Shown piece after piece: positions 36,338 through 45,906 of a DNA stretch of 64,000 nucleotides. The notes beneath the pieces are model-generated. The model saw nothing but the letters and a program-made list of their open reading frames with translations, ran no database searches and was not told the origin of the DNA. Each line of letters starts with the position of its first letter. Within the stretch, counting starts at the first letter, position 1. Both the position numbers and the translations under genes were made by a program. Origin of the DNA: Microvirga flocculans ATCC BAA-817 (GTDB taxonomy: Bacteria > Pseudomonadota > Alphaproteobacteria > Rhizobiales > Beijerinckiaceae); assembly GCF_000518665.1 (NCBI RefSeq), contig NZ_JAEA01000001.1, forward strand, positions 372,001 to 436,000. Reading direction: 5' to 3'.

Positions 36338-37351
36338 ATGACCGTCGCGCGCTTCGGCTCCCTCAACGGACAGGACGTCCTCCAGGTTTCCCTGAACGGG
36401 CCGGACGGCATGGCAATGCAGGTCCTGACCTGGGGCGCGGCGATGCGCGATCTCGTCGTTCCCGCCGCGGCCGGGCCTCAGCGGGTCGTGCTGGGTCTCA
36501 ATTCCATCGAGGATTATATGGCCCATTCCCCGTACTTCGGTGCTGTGGTCGGGCGCTATGCCAACCGCATCGGAGGGGCGCGGTTCATTCTCGGCGGCGA
36601 GACGTTTCATCTGCATCCCAATGAGGGCCGGAACCAGCTTCATGGCGGCCCCATGGGCTTCGGCACCCGTCTCTGGAGCCTCGTCGATCACACGACGTCC
36701 AGCGTAACCTTGAGCCTCGTGTCGGAGGATGGCGACATGGGATATCCGGGCCGGCTCGCCGCCACCTGCACCTATACGCTTCTGCCAGGATGCCGGTTGC
36801 GCATCGCGCTCGAGGCGACCTGCGACCGGATGACGCCGGTCAACCTGACCACCCACGGCTATTTCAACCTGGATGGCAGCGCGGACATCCTGGCTCACCA
36901 CCTGATGATCGCGGCCGATTACATCACGCCGACCCGCTCCGATCTCATCCCGACCGGAGAGATCAAGCGCGTGGCGAATACCGGATACGATTTCACGTCC
37001 CTCAGGCCGATCGGCGCGGCCGAGCTCATGCATGAGCGTATCCACTACGACATCAACTATGTCCTGCGGGGGCCTTATGAAGAACTCCGTCATGCGGCGA
37101 CGCTGTCCTCGCTCGGAAGCGGCGTGTCCATGGAGCTCTGGACGACGGAACCCGGCCTCCAATTCTATGACGGTCATCTGATCAACATGCCGGTGCCGGG
37201 GCTGGGAGGAGTCAGGTATGGCCGCCATGCCGGACTCTGCCTGGAGCCGCAGCGTTTCCCCGACAGCCCCAATAATGCCCACTTTCCATCGTCTATCCTG
37301 CCGCCGGGCCAGGTTTCCCGGCAGATCACCGAGCTGCGATTCTCGCAGTGA
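36338..37351 (+). CDS. galM: Aldose 1-epimerase
   Basis: A 337-residue mutarotase that interconverts alpha and beta anomers of sugars such as galactose. It has NEGRNQLHGGPMGFGTRLW (first His), NLTTHGYFNLDGSAD (second His) and GLCLEPQRFPDSPN, whose glutamate is the general base. It is coupled to the SMP-30 lactonase gene, five bases after that stop. The open frame extends upstream into the lactonase gene but starts at this ATG. Confidence 0.92.
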   Translation: MTVARFGSLNGQDVLQVSLNGPDGMAMQVLTWGAAMRDLVVPAAAGPQRVVLGLNSIEDYMAHSPYFGAVVGRYANRIGGARFILGGETFHLHPNEGRNQLHGGPMGFGTRLWSLVDHTTSSVTLSLVSEDGDMGYPGRLAATCTYTLLPGCRLRIALEATCDRMTPVNLTTHGYFNLDGSADILAHHLMIAADYITPTRSDLIPTGEIKRVANTGYDFTSLRPIGAAELMHERIHYDINYVLRGPYEELRHAATLSSLGSGVSMELWTTEPGLQFYDGHLINMPVPGLGGVRYGRHAGLCLEPQRFPDSPNNAHFPSSILPPGQVSRQITELRFSQ

Positions 37352-37437
37352 CGTCAGGAACTTTGCACGAGCGTAGCCGTTTCTTTTCTGTAGCGTAGCG
37401 TTTCCGGATAAACACGAATCAAGAGGGAAAGGCGCTC

Positions 37438-37614
37438 ATGCCCGTGCTCGATGCGAAAGCCCTGGAGACCGATCCGAAGGGAATGGCTTTCCTGAAGAGC
37501 GTGCTGCATCCGGATATCCCGACCGAGACGCCTTCGAAGGAGGCGCCCCGGATCTTCAGGATCCGCTTTCACATGGCGAAGCGGATGAGAACGCTCATCG
37601 CCGGAACGGCCTGA
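37438..37614 (+). CDS. Small hypothetical protein (58 aa)
   Basis: An ATG at 37438 preceded by AGAGGGAAAGG opens a 58-codon frame ending at TGA 37614. The product begins MPVLDAKALETDPKGMAFLK and ends in a basic segment RIRFHMAKRMRTLIAGTA. It fills the gap between galM and the convergent peptidase gene with only six bases to spare, which supports its being real. No family is recognised. Confidence 0.55.
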   Translation: MPVLDAKALETDPKGMAFLKSVLHPDIPTETPSKEAPRIFRIRFHMAKRMRTLIAGTA

Positions 37615-37620
37615 CCCTTC

Positions 37621-39699
37621 TCAAGCATCCTCGACCGCTGCCATCAATCCGCGCTTGGCCAGGAGCGCATCAGCCGTAGGCAGACGCCCCCGGAAGGCCG
37701 TATAGGCCTCCGCCGGATCGCGCAGGTTTCCGGCGGAATAGATGAAGCGCTTCAGCTTGCCGGCCATGTCCGGATCGAAGGCATTGCCCGTTTCCTCGAA
37801 CGCGGTGAAGGCATCCGCGTCGAGCACTTCCGACCAGAGATAGCTGTAGTAGCCCGACGAGTAGCCGTCGCCGGAGAAAACATGCGTGAAATGCGGCGTG
37901 CGGTGGCGCATGATGATCTCGCGCGGCATGCCGATCTTGCGCAACGTCTCCGCTTCGAAACCCGAGACGTCGAGATCGTCCAGCTCCCTGCGGCGGTGAA
38001 GCTCGAGATCGACGAACGCCGAAGCGAGATACTCGACCGTCGCAAAGCCCTGGTTGAAATTGCGCGCGGCCATCAGGCGGGTGAGCAGTTCCTCCGGAAT
38101 CGGCTCTCCCGTGAGGTAGTGGGTGGCGTAGCGGCGCAGAATATCCGGCTGCGAGAGCCAGTGTTCGTAGAGCTGCGAGGGAAGCTCCACGAAATCCGTC
38201 GAAACGGCCGTGCCCGCGAGCAGCGGATAGGTCACGTTCGAGAGAAGCCCGTGCAGACCGTGACCGAATTCGTGGAAGAGCGTGCGTGCATCGTCGAAGC
38301 TCAGGAGCGAGGGCTCGCCCGCGCCGCCCTTGGCGAAGTTCATCACGTTGACGATGATGGGGCGGACATCGCCGGTGAGCTTTTCCTGTGAGCGGAAGGC
38401 GCTCATCCAGGCGCCGCTGCGCTTGGAAGGACGAGCGAAGTAATCGCCGATGAAGGTACCGGCGTGCCCTCCGCCAGCGTCCAGAACCTGCCAGGCGCGG
38501 ATGTCGGGATGATAGCGCGGAAAGTCCTTCAGCTCCTGAAAGCTCAGGCCGAAGAGACGGTTCGCCGTCTCGAAGGCCGCTTCGATGATGCGGTCGAGCT
38601 GGAAGTAAGGCTTGATGGTCGCCTCATCGAGGTTGTGGCGCGCCATGCGGACCTGATCGGCATAATAGCGCCAGTCCCAGGGCTCGATGACGATGTTGTC
38701 GCCGATGGACTGCGCCTGGGCCTGAAGGTCGTTGCGCTCCTCCTCGGCGCGGGCGCGGGCGGGGGCCCAGACGTCGTTCAGGAGCTTGAGCACGTTGTCG
38801 GGCGTCTTCGCCATGGTGTCGGCGAGCTTGAAATCCGCAAAGGTCTCATAGCCCAGGAGCTTCGCCCGCTCGGCGCGCAGGGCCGTCGTCTCGGCGATGA
38901 TGGCCTTGTTGTCGGTGGCGCCGCCGTTGTCGCCGCGCGCGGCCCAGGCGTTGAACGCCTGCTCGCGCAGATCGCGCCGCTTGGAGAATTGCAGGAAGGG
39001 CTCGATGCTGGAGCGGGAAAGGGTGATGACGTACTTGCCCTTCAGTCCGCGCTCCTCCGCGGCCTGAGCCGCCGCTTCCCGCAGGAAGGAGGGCAGGCCT
39101 TCGAGATCGGCTTCTCCGTCGAGAACGAGCTGGTAGGATTTTTCATCCGCCAGCACGTTCTGCGAGAATTGCGTGCCGAGGCTCGCCAGCCTCTCGGTGA
39201 TGGCGGCCAGGCGCTTCTTCTCTTCGGGCCCGAGCTTCGCGCCCGCCCGGACGAAAATGGTGTGGTAGCGGTCGAGAACGCGGGCCTGCTCCGGGGTGAG
39301 GCCCAGGCTCTCGCGCTTCTCGTAGAGCGCCGCCACGCGCTTGTAGAGCGCCTCGTTCATGAAGATGCTGTTGCGGTGCTTGGCGAGGATCGGCGCCATC
39401 TCGCGCTCCACCGCCTGAATCGCATCGCTGGTGTGCGAACCGGCGAGATTGAAGAACACGCCGCCGACCTTTTTCAGAGTCTGGCCGCTGCGCTCCAGCG
39501 CTTCGATGGTGTTGGCGAAGGTAGGCGGTTCGGGGCTGTCGGCGATCGCTGCGATCTGGGCCTGCTGCTCGGCGAGGGCCGTGTCGAAAGCGGGTCTGTA
39601 ATGCTCCGGTGCGATGCTCTCGAAGGGCGGAAGACCGAAAGGCGTGGTCCATGGCTGAAGAAGGGGGTTGCCCGCGAGAGTCGCGTCTGAAGCCGTCAT
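37621..39699 (-). CDS. M3 family oligopeptidase (oligopeptidase A / dipeptidyl carboxypeptidase type)
   Basis: A 692-residue zinc metallopeptidase. The HExxH motif is H476-E477-F-G-H480 in TLFHEFGHGLHGLL, and the third ligand is E505 in FVELPSQLYEHW. The substrate-binding loop HVFSGDGYSSGYYSYLW is also M3-typical. Such enzymes degrade short peptides in the cytoplasm, including cleaved signal peptides. The length fits PrlC/Dcp (about 680). It converges on the 58-residue ORF and shares no operon with neighbours. Confidence 0.93.
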   Translation of the reverse strand: MTASDATLAGNPLLQPWTTPFGLPPFESIAPEHYRPAFDTALAEQQAQIAAIADSPEPPTFANTIEALERSGQTLKKVGGVFFNLAGSHTSDAIQAVEREMAPILAKHRNSIFMNEALYKRVAALYEKRESLGLTPEQARVLDRYHTIFVRAGAKLGPEEKKRLAAITERLASLGTQFSQNVLADEKSYQLVLDGEADLEGLPSFLREAAAQAAEERGLKGKYVITLSRSSIEPFLQFSKRRDLREQAFNAWAARGDNGGATDNKAIIAETTALRAERAKLLGYETFADFKLADTMAKTPDNVLKLLNDVWAPARARAEEERNDLQAQAQSIGDNIVIEPWDWRYYADQVRMARHNLDEATIKPYFQLDRIIEAAFETANRLFGLSFQELKDFPRYHPDIRAWQVLDAGGGHAGTFIGDYFARPSKRSGAWMSAFRSQEKLTGDVRPIIVNVMNFAKGGAGEPSLLSFDDARTLFHEFGHGLHGLLSNVTYPLLAGTAVSTDFVELPSQLYEHWLSQPDILRRYATHYLTGEPIPEELLTRLMAARNFNQGFATVEYLASAFVDLELHRRRELDDLDVSGFEAETLRKIGMPREIIMRHRTPHFTHVFSGDGYSSGYYSYLWSEVLDADAFTAFEETGNAFDPDMAGKLKRFIYSAGNLRDPAEAYTAFRGRLPTADALLAKRGLMAAVEDA

Positions 39700-39737
39700 G
39701 ATCGCTCCTGCCTGATGCCGTTGGGCTGCAAGTCTTA

Positions 39738-39780
39738 GCGCATCGTGCGGAAAAGTGGACCCGGTTTTTCGCCGGCGGCG
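39738..39780. repeat. Single REP-like palindromic unit, copy C
   Basis: GCGCATCGTGCGGAAAAGTG with the following GACCCGGTTTTTCGCC matches the reverse complement of the second palindrome in copy A (9306-9357). It lies upstream of the M3 peptidase gene, in the divergent gap with the AI-2E-type permease. Confidence 0.6.
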
Positions 39781-39903
39781 GGCCTCGTTCTCGTCCTCGG
39801 CTGAGGCGGATGCTCAGAATGGCCACGTTCAAGGATCGTTTCAGGCTTGAGCACGTTGTTGCAGGACGGCGCGATCGTCTCGCGCCTGGAAGAGATCGAC
39901 CGC

Positions 39904-41916
39904 ATGCGCCCTGCATCCGCTCCCGTGCCCCCTCCCGAGACGGAGATTGACCCCCCCGGCGTTCCAGGACTCTCGGGGCTGATGACCCTTGCCGTCGGCG
40001 TGGTCGTGCTGGCAGCCCTTTATGTCGGGCGGGAGGTTTTCCTCCCTGTGTTCCTCGCCATCCTCCTGGCCTTCGTGCTCGCCCCGTTCGTCGAGCTGCT
40101 GCGCCGCTGGCATCTGGGCCGGGGACCCTCCGTCATCATCGCCGTGCTTGTCGCCTTGGGCATCATCCTGTCTATCGGCGGGGTGATCGGCTTCCAGCTG
40201 GCGGGCCTCGCGACCGACCTGCCACGCTACCAGAGCACCATTCGCGAGAAGGTCGGATCCCTCCGCGAAGGGGCGATGGGCAGGTTACCCGGCCTTCTCA
40301 AGGATTTCGGCCGCCACATCGATCAGGCCGTCGCGGAGCCGCCGGAAAAGACCTCTCCTGCGCCCGCCACCTCGACGCCGCCCCCTGAAGAGCCGAAGCC
40401 GCTCCCCGTCGAGGTGCACGAGCCGGACCCGACACCGGCGCAGGTGGCCAGAAACGTGCTGTTGCCCATCGTCGGACCCCTGGCGACCATGGGCATCGTC
40501 TTCGTGGTGCTGATCTTCATTCTCATGCAGCGGGAGGATCTGCGCGACCGCATGATTCGCCTTTTCGGATCGAGCGACCTGCACCGCACCACGGCGGCCA
40601 TGGACGATGCCGCGCGCCGTCTCAGCCGCTACTTCCTGACCCAGCTCGCCCTCAATGCCTGCTTCGGCCTGGTGGCCGGAATCGGCCTGTGGCTCATCGG
40701 CGTGCCAAGCCCCGCCCTGTGGGGCGTCTTCGCCGCGCTCATGCGGTTCGTGCCCTATATCGGCTCCTTCCTCGCCGCCGTGCCGCCGATTCTTCTGGCC
40801 GCCGCCGTCGATCCCGGCTGGTCGATGGCGCTCATGGCCCTGGCGCTCTTCGTCATCGGGGAGCCCCTGATGGGACACGTGGTCGAACCGGTCGTCTACG
40901 GGCAGAGCACGGGTCTTTCGCCCTTCTCCGTCGTTCTCTCAGCGATCTTCTGGACATGGCTATGGGGGCCGGTGGGCCTGGTCATCGCCACCCCGCTCAC
41001 GCTCTGCCTCGTGGTGCTTGGCCGGCATGTGGAGCGGCTGGAATTCCTGGATGTCCTCCTCGGCGATAGACCGGCCCTGACCCCAGCCGAGAATCTCTAT
41101 CAGCGGATGCTGGCAGGCGATCCGGATGAAGCGCTGGAATCCGCCGAACTCCTGCTCAAGGAACGCTCGCTCACCTCCTATTACGACGAGGTCGCCCTGA
41201 AAGGACTCCAGCTGGCGGCGAACGATGCGACGCGCGGCGTCATGACCCAGCGCCAGCTTGAGCAGGTCAAGGATGTGGTCACATCCCTCGTGCAGGACCT
41301 GAGCGGTCATGACGATGTGGAGCCCAAGCCTCACGAAACGAAGGACGAGCCGGTGGCGGCACGGGTCAGCGAGCAGCCCGACAACAAGCAGCCCGCAGCC
41401 GAAGCTCCTATGCCTGAGGAAAGCGGGATCCCCGAAACCTGGCGTGCCGAGGGAGCCATCATGTGCGTCGCAGGCCGCGGTCCCCTGGACGAGGCGGCCG
41501 CCGAGATGCTGGCGCAATTGCTGGGCAAGCACGGACTCGGCACGCGCGTGGTTTCTCATGAGGCCGTGTCGCGGCGGGAGATCTTCGGCCTGGACATGAC
41601 GGGCGTGCAGATGATCTGCATCAGTTATCTGGAGATCAGCGGGACTCCTGCGCATCTGCGCTATTTGTTGCGCCGTCTGAAGCAGCGCGTGCCCGACGCC
41701 CCGACCCTTGTGGGTCTCTGGCCCGTCGATGATCCGGTGCTGAAGAGCGAGGCCATGCGCGCGACTCTTGGCGCGACCTACCACGTCTCGTCGCTGCGCG
41801 AGGCTGTCGTGCAATGCCTGAGGGTCGCCACGGGCGAAGAGAAGCTTTCGCAAGCCGAGGTCAATCCGGCCCCGGGACAGGCAACGGCAGCCAAGCGCCT
41901 GCCGTTGCCCGCGTAA
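39904..41916 (+). CDS. AI-2E-type permease with a C-terminal soluble extension
   Basis: A 670-residue protein. Residues about 20-375 form the AI-2E/PerM transporter domain with 7-8 helices (LPVFLAILLAFVLAPFVELL, MRFVPYIGSFLAAVPPILL). A proline-rich periplasmic loop (about 145-180) is unusually long. The tail has a helical part (about 390-470), a charged disordered linker (about 475-510) and a terminal domain (about 516-641, beginning GAIMCVAGRGPLDEAAAEML) that looks like an alpha/beta Rossmann or cobalamin-binding fold by its alternation. The ATG at 39904 after GGAAGAGA is preferred to a TTG at 39847. Transported substrate unknown. Confidence 0.82.
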   Translation: MRPASAPVPPPETEIDPPGVPGLSGLMTLAVGVVVLAALYVGREVFLPVFLAILLAFVLAPFVELLRRWHLGRGPSVIIAVLVALGIILSIGGVIGFQLAGLATDLPRYQSTIREKVGSLREGAMGRLPGLLKDFGRHIDQAVAEPPEKTSPAPATSTPPPEEPKPLPVEVHEPDPTPAQVARNVLLPIVGPLATMGIVFVVLIFILMQREDLRDRMIRLFGSSDLHRTTAAMDDAARRLSRYFLTQLALNACFGLVAGIGLWLIGVPSPALWGVFAALMRFVPYIGSFLAAVPPILLAAAVDPGWSMALMALALFVIGEPLMGHVVEPVVYGQSTGLSPFSVVLSAIFWTWLWGPVGLVIATPLTLCLVVLGRHVERLEFLDVLLGDRPALTPAENLYQRMLAGDPDEALESAELLLKERSLTSYYDEVALKGLQLAANDATRGVMTQRQLEQVKDVVTSLVQDLSGHDDVEPKPHETKDEPVAARVSEQPDNKQPAAEAPMPEESGIPETWRAEGAIMCVAGRGPLDEAAAEMLAQLLGKHGLGTRVVSHEAVSRREIFGLDMTGVQMICISYLEISGTPAHLRYLLRRLKQRVPDAPTLVGLWPVDDPVLKSEAMRATLGATYHVSSLREAVVQCLRVATGEEKLSQAEVNPAPGQATAAKRLPLPA

Positions 41917-41923
41917 AGTCGGA

Positions 41924-42903
<980 letters not shown>

Positions 42904-42907
<4 letters not shown>

Positions 42908-43920
42908 GACGCAGCCTCCGTCCCAACAAGATGATCTTTTTTGATGTGCGCGTCCCGTTCCGGATCGCCGAGGGGATAATGGCAGCGGATCTGTCCGCCG
43001 GCCCAGGGGCGCAGCGCGGGGCGCACGTTGCGCGAATGCTCGGTCGCATAGGCGCAGCGCGGGCTGAACAGGCAGCCCTTCGGCCGGTCGTAGAGGCCCG
43101 GCACGACGCCGGGAATCGTTGCCAGGCGTCCGCCTTCGCTCCGCTCAGGCAGAGCGGCGAGAAGCGCCGCCGTGTAGGGATGCTGGGGCGAGGCAAACAG
43201 GTCGGCGGCGGAGCGCTCCTCCATGATCTGCCCCGCATACATCACCATCACGCGCTGGGCGGTGTCGGCCACCACGCCCATGTTGTGGGTGATCATGACG
43301 AGCGCCATGTTGCGCTCCTTCTGCAACGTCATGAGCAGATCGAGGATCTGCGCCTGGATCGTCACGTCGAGAGCGGTCGTCGGCTCGTCCGCGATGAGCA
43401 GCTTGGGATTGCAGGCGATCGCCATGGCGATCATCACGCGCTGGTTCATGCCGCCCGAAAGCTGGTGCGGATAGGCGGACAGGCGGCTCTCGGGAGACGG
43501 AATGCCGACCTGCTCGAGAAGCTCGATCGCCCGGCGGCGCGCCGCCTTGCGGTCCATGCCTTCGTGCAGGCGCAGGGTTTCCGTAAGCTGGAAGCCGATG
43601 GTGAAGGACGGGTTCAGGCTGGTCGTCGGTTCCTGGAAGATCATCGCGACGTCCTTGCCCGTGAGCTTGCGCCGCTCCCTGTCGGAGATCGTCAGGAGAT
43701 TGCGTCCGTTGAAGGCGAGCTTGTCCGCCTTCACGCGGCCGGGGAAGGGGATGAGGCCCATGAGGGCCAGCATCGTCACGCTTTTGCCGGAGCCCGACTC
43801 GCCGACGACGCCGAGAACTTCGCCCTCTTCGAGCTTCAGGCTCACGCCGTCCACGGCACGCATGATGCCGCCTTGGGTCGGAAATTCGACCGAGAGATTT
43901 TCAATTTCGACAAGTGCCAT
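42904..43920 (-). CDS. dppD: Dipeptide ABC transporter ATPase DppD
   Basis: A 338-residue partner ATPase: Walker [10 protein letters not shown], signature [15 protein letters not shown] and Walker [17 protein letters not shown]. The C-terminal [14 protein letters not shown] holds the cysteine-rich extension. The ATG at 43920 begins [15 protein letters not shown]; the longer upstream frame lies in dppC. Two bases separate it from the dppC stop, so they are one transcript. Confidence 0.92.
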
Positions 43921-43922
43921 GG

Positions 43923-44834
43923 TCAGCGCTTCAGTTTGGGATCGAGGGCGTCGCGAAGACCGTCGCCCAGAAGATTGAAGGCAAGCACCGTGATGAGGAT
44001 CGCAAGACCGGGGAAGGTCACGACCCACCATGCACGGAGCACGAACTCGCGGGCATCGGCCAGCATGGTTCCCCATTCCGGAGACGGCGGCTGCGCGCCG
44101 AGGCCGAGGAAGCCGAGAGCCGCCGCGTCGAGGATCGCGGTCGAAATGCCGAGCGAGGCCTGGACGATGAGAGGCGCGGTGCAGTTCGGCAGCACCTCCT
44201 TGAACATCAGCCGCAACGCTCCGGCGCCGCTCACGCGGGCGGCCATAACGTAGTCCTTGGAGGTTTCGGTGATGACTGCGGCGCGCGCAAGGCGCACGTA
44301 ATGCGGCAGGATCACCAGGGCCACCGCCATCATCGAGTTGATGAGGCCGGGACCCAGGATCGCCACGATCACGATGGCGAGCAGAAGGCTCGGCAAGGTG
44401 AGGACGATGTCCATCAGGCGCATGATCGCGATCTCGGTCATGCCGCGGACATAGCCGGCGATGAGGCCGAGAATGGTGCCGAAGACGATCGAGACCGTCA
44501 CCACGATGATGCCGATCAGCAGCGACAGGCGCGCGCCGTAGATGAGGCGCGACAGGATATCGCGACCGATCGGATCCGTGCCGAGCGGATAGGCGATCGA
44601 ACCACCCTCCTGCCAGAACGGCGGCTTCAGGGCGATCGTGGTGTCCGTGATGTAAGGCGAATGAGGCGCCAGCACATCCGCGAAGACGGCGAGCAGCACC
44701 ACGGCCACGATCACGGCGAGGCCTGCGACCGCGCCGCGATTGGCGCTGAAATAGCCCCAGAATTCGCGAAGCGGATGAGGAGGTGTGGCCGTCGGTGCGG
44801 TGACGGCCGGAGCTTCCATGGTTTCAGTGGTCAT
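43923..44834 (-). CDS. dppC: Dipeptide ABC transporter permease DppC
   Basis: A 303-residue permease. An N-terminal cytoplasmic tail ([20 protein letters not shown]) precedes the first helix. The loop [20 protein letters not shown] and the EAA loop [20 protein letters not shown] are characteristic of the DppC/OppC family. The ATG at 44834 overlaps the dppB stop (ATGA). Confidence 0.92.
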   Translation of the reverse strand: MTTETMEAPAVTAPTATPPHPLREFWGYFSANRGAVAGLAVIVAVVLLAVFADVLAPHSPYITDTTIALKPPFWQEGGSIAYPLGTDPIGRDILSRLIYGARLSLLIGIIVVTVSIVFGTILGLIAGYVRGMTEIAIMRLMDIVLTLPSLLLAIVIVAILGPGLINSMMAVALVILPHYVRLARAAVITETSKDYVMAARVSGAGALRLMFKEVLPNCTAPLIVQASLGISTAILDAAALGFLGLGAQPPSPEWGTMLADAREFVLRAWWVVTFPGLAILITVLAFNLLGDGLRDALDPKLKR

Positions 44835-45841
44835 CGCGTATGCCTGATGCGCGGATTGATGAGGCCGTAGGTCAGATCGACGAGCAGATTCACGCTCATG
44901 ACGATGGCGCCGACGAGGAGAAGGCCGCCTTGGAGGACGGGATAATCGCGGCGGAAGATCGCCTCGATCAGCCACTTGCCGATGCCCGGCCAGGAAAAGA
45001 TCGTCTCGGTCAGAATGGCGCCGGTGAAGAGCACCCCCACCTGCAGGCCGATCACGGTCACGACCGGGATCATGGCGTTGCGTAGGGCGTGCAGCGCGAT
45101 CACCCGGAACCGTGAGAGGCCCTTGGCCTTCGCGGTGCGGATGTAGTCCTCACCCAGAACCTCCAGCATGGCCGAGCGGGTCATGCGGGCGATGACGGCG
45201 AGGGGCACCGTTCCGAGCACGATGGTCGGCAGGATCAGGTGCTCGAGAGCCGAAAGGAAAGCTCCCTCTTCCTCCGACATGAGCGAGTCGATCAGGAGGA
45301 AGCCGGTGACCGGCTCGATGTAATAGAGAACGTCGATGCGGCCCGAGACGGGCGTCCATCCGAGCTGCACGGAGAACAGCAGGATGAGGATCAGGCCCCA
45401 CCAGAAGATCGGCATGGAATAGCCGGTCAGGGACAGGCCCATGACACCGTGATCGAAGATCGAATTTCGTCGGACAGCCGCCAGGATGCCTGCGGGAATT
45501 CCCAACACCAGGGCGAACAGAATGGCGCAGACCCCCAGTTCGACCGTTGCCGGGAACAGATTTTGGAATTCGGTCAGCACGGATTCCCGCGTGACGATGG
45601 ACTTGCCCAGATCGCCCTGCAGGACGCGGCCGATATAGATGCCGTACTGCACAAGAAGCGGTTGATCCAGGCCGAACTCCTTCTTGAGCTGTTCATGGCG
45701 CGCAGCATCGATGCCGCGCTCTCCGGCCATGGTCTCGATCGGATCGCCCGGAACGAGCCGGATCAGGAAAAATGCCACCAGGGTGATTCCGATGAAGGTC
45801 GGAATGAGGAGGCTCAGGCGGGTCAAAATGAAGCGGATCAT
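44831..45841 (-). CDS. dppB: Dipeptide ABC transporter permease DppB
   Basis: A 336-residue permease with the LVPGDPIETMAG loop after the first helix and the EAA loop YIRTAKAKGLSRFRVIALHA. The length matches E. coli DppB (339). The start MIRFILTRLSLLIPTF is a typical first helix. A terminator-like hairpin precedes it, so it is expressed at a lower level than dppA. Confidence 0.93.
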   Translation of the reverse strand: MIRFILTRLSLLIPTFIGITLVAFFLIRLVPGDPIETMAGERGIDAARHEQLKKEFGLDQPLLVQYGIYIGRVLQGDLGKSIVTRESVLTEFQNLFPATVELGVCAILFALVLGIPAGILAAVRRNSIFDHGVMGLSLTGYSMPIFWWGLILILLFSVQLGWTPVSGRIDVLYYIEPVTGFLLIDSLMSEEEGAFLSALEHLILPTIVLGTVPLAVIARMTRSAMLEVLGEDYIRTAKAKGLSRFRVIALHALRNAMIPVVTVIGLQVGVLFTGAILTETIFSWPGIGKWLIEAIFRRDYPVLQGGLLLVGAIVMSVNLLVDLTYGLINPRIRHTR

Positions 45842-45859
45842 GTCTTAAAAACGGAAAAA

Positions 45860-45887
45860 GGCGGAGCAGCTATGAAGCTGCTCCGCC
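45860..45887 (-). terminator. Attenuating terminator between dppA and dppB
   Basis: A perfect 12-base stem (45860-45871 with 45876-45887) and a 4-base loop. On the minus strand it is followed by TTTTTCCGTTTTT. Such a structure allows a large excess of binding-protein mRNA over the membrane components. Confidence 0.8.
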
Positions 45888-45906
45888 GGAGGCCACTGGA
45901 AAAGCC

